From contig CAJXNY010000024.1 of assembly GCA_913057435.1 (NCBI GenBank), positions 1 to 64,000 on the forward strand: a DNA stretch of 64,000 bases. The letters are read 5' to 3'. Both the position numbers and the translations under genes were made by a program. Source of the stretch: an uncultured Oceanospirillaceae bacterium (lineage in GTDB: Bacteria; Pseudomonadota; Gammaproteobacteria; Pseudomonadales; Balneatricaceae). Under the pieces are notes generated by a model. That model was not told the origin of the DNA, did not search any database, and worked only from the letters and a program-made list of their open reading frames with translations. This document shows positions 63,104 through 64,000 of this stretch, one piece after another (positions within the stretch are counted from its first letter, which is position 1; each line of letters begins with the position of its first letter).

Positions 63104-63553
63104 GTGCGCTTTAGTCTTCTTTGCTTCCTTGTCGTTCCTATTTTCCCTTTGGTTATTTCACCTGTAATGGGGGCAGAGGCTTCCAAGATTGCAGCTGTTG
63201 AGCCCCTGTCTCGCGAGCTGGTTACCTCTGAGTCCGTTTTACAATTAGCTATCGGCCTTGGGATTGTTGTTGCGGCAATCTTATTTGTTGCCTGGATGCT
63301 TAGGCGTGTAGGGGTGGTCTCGATGAATAATGGTCAGCTTAAGATTGTGGCTGGTCTCGCCCTCGGTCAGCGAGAGCGTGTTCTACTTGTTCAGGTTGGG
63401 GATTCTCATCAGGTTTTGCTCGGGGTGACTCAGGGGGGAATTAGCAAGCTCGGTGAGTTTTCTGAGCCTGTTGTCAGGACTGAAGTGTCTGGCGGTGAGT
63501 TTACGCAGCGCTTGCGTGGAGTGTTAAAAGGACAGGAAAAACAGTCCCAATGA
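63104..63553 (+). CDS. fliO: FliO, export apparatus assembly protein
   Basis: 149 residues. An N-terminal signal-like segment (LLCFLVVPIFPLVISPVMGA) and a membrane span (AIGLGIVVAAILFVAWMLRR), then the FliO domain (GLALGQRERVLLVQVGDSHQ, VLLGVTQGGISKL). It helps assemble the FliPQR gate. Start is GTG 63104 with AAAGGAA upstream. It ends in a 4-base overlap with fliP. Confidence 0.93.
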   Translation: MRFSLLCFLVVPIFPLVISPVMGAEASKIAAVEPLSRELVTSESVLQLAIGLGIVVAAILFVAWMLRRVGVVSMNNGQLKIVAGLALGQRERVLLVQVGDSHQVLLGVTQGGISKLGEFSEPVVRTEVSGGEFTQRLRGVLKGQEKQSQ

Positions 63554-64000
63554 CGGTTCGCATATTAGCCTTATTGCTTGTTTTTATTACTGGTCCTGTC
63601 TTTGCGGTAGATACTGGTATACCTGCATTTAATATTACGACCGAGCCTGGTGGGGCGACCAACTATAGTGTAACGCTACAGATTCTTATCCTGATGACGA
63701 TGCTGACATTTCTGCCAGCAATCATCATGATGATGACGTCATTTACCCGCATTATGATTGTGTTTGCGATACTGCGTCAGGCGCTGGGCTTGCAGCAAAC
63801 GCCTTCCAATCAGATTCTTATTGGTCTGACTATGTTTCTTACCCTGTTTGTTATGGGGCCGGTGCTGGATAAGGTATATGTTGAGGCTGTTCAGCCTTAT
63901 ATGAATGAAGAGTTGAATGTCCTGCAAGCGATTGAAGCGGGCAGTGGACCTTTTCGAGAGTTTATGCTGTACCAGACCAGGGAAAGTGACCTGGATCTGT
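63550..64000 (+). CDS. fliP: FliP, export gate protein (5' part, cut by window end)
   Basis: First 150 codons. A cleavable signal peptide (ALLLVFITGPVFA) is followed by the FliP pattern: LQILILMTMLTFLPAIIMMM, TSFTRIMIVFAILRQALGLQ, TPSNQILIGLTMFLTLFVM. FliP forms the core of the export channel with FliQ and FliR. ATG 63550 overlaps the fliO stop (ATGA). The 3' half is beyond the window. Confidence 0.97.
   Translation, partial: MTVRILALLLVFITGPVFAVDTGIPAFNITTEPGGATNYSVTLQILILMTMLTFLPAIIMMMTSFTRIMIVFAILRQALGLQQTPSNQILIGLTMFLTLFVMGPVLDKVYVEAVQPYMNEELNVLQAIEAGSGPFREFMLYQTRESDLDL

Noticed and set aside
1-64000. CRISPR arrays, prophage genes, toxin-antitoxin or restriction systems
   Set aside because: No regularly spaced direct repeats with unique spacers and no ORF resembling such systems was seen; the only short tandem repeats are contiguous ones in fliK, before fliC and before flgF.

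Overview
The window is one contiguous piece of a gammaproteobacterial chromosome. Gene content and order (flgMN-flgA-cheV-cheR-flgB..., fliC-flaG-fliD-fliS-fleQ-fleSR, fliE-P), sigma-54 and FliA promoters, and an acetate-switch module of the CrbS/CrbR type point to a motile marine member of the Oceanospirillales/Pseudomonadales, of Oceanospirillaceae type. The taxonomic call is inference from layout, not from a database match.

Layout. 1-80: 3' end of a 5S rRNA gene and its terminator. 0.1-7.2 kb: housekeeping and accessory genes (sixA phosphatase, a frameshifted 3-hydroxyacyl-CoA dehydrogenase, an EAL-domain remnant, a 1-Cys peroxiredoxin, a secreted protein of unknown function, an alpha/beta hydrolase, prfC) and a tRNA-Arg(CCU). 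7.2-27.2 kb: early/middle flagellar genes: flgN, flgM, flgA on the minus strand; then cheV, cheR, flgBCD, two tandem flgE hook genes, flgFGHIJ, flgKL on the plus strand. 27.2-27.9 kb: a decayed IS1595-type transposase. 27.9-34.2 kb: filament genes (fliT-like on minus; fliC, flaG, fliD, fliS on plus). 34.4-36.2 kb: a low-GC methyltransferase on the minus strand. 36.4-40.4 kb: regulators fleQ, fleS, fleR. 40.6-52.9 kb: an acetate assimilation and sensing module (acs, crbR-like regulator, a REP-associated transposase relative, crbS-like hybrid kinase on minus, DUF4212 protein, Na+/solute symporter, DUF294/CBS protein, DEDDh exonuclease). 53.2-64.0 kb: fliEFGHIJKLMNO and the start of fliP, cut by the window end.

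How it works together. FleQ with sigma-54 should drive the middle genes; I can see -24/-12 sites before flgB, both flgE copies, flgF, fliE and fliK. FlgM and FliA control late genes; FliA-type sites are visible before flgM, fliC and flaG. The fli operon supplies rotor, export apparatus, switch and hook-length control. The acetate module lies exactly where fleR and fliE would adjoin in a Pseudomonas-like arrangement.

The most unusual features are the tandem, promoter-carrying flgE duplication with an alanine-rich insert in one hook protein, a double 12-bp minisatellite in the linker of the hook-length protein FliK, a RAYT-like transposase that has lost one histidine of its HUH motif, and several large insertions in hook and filament proteins. 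No CRISPR array, prophage or complete insertion sequence was seen.
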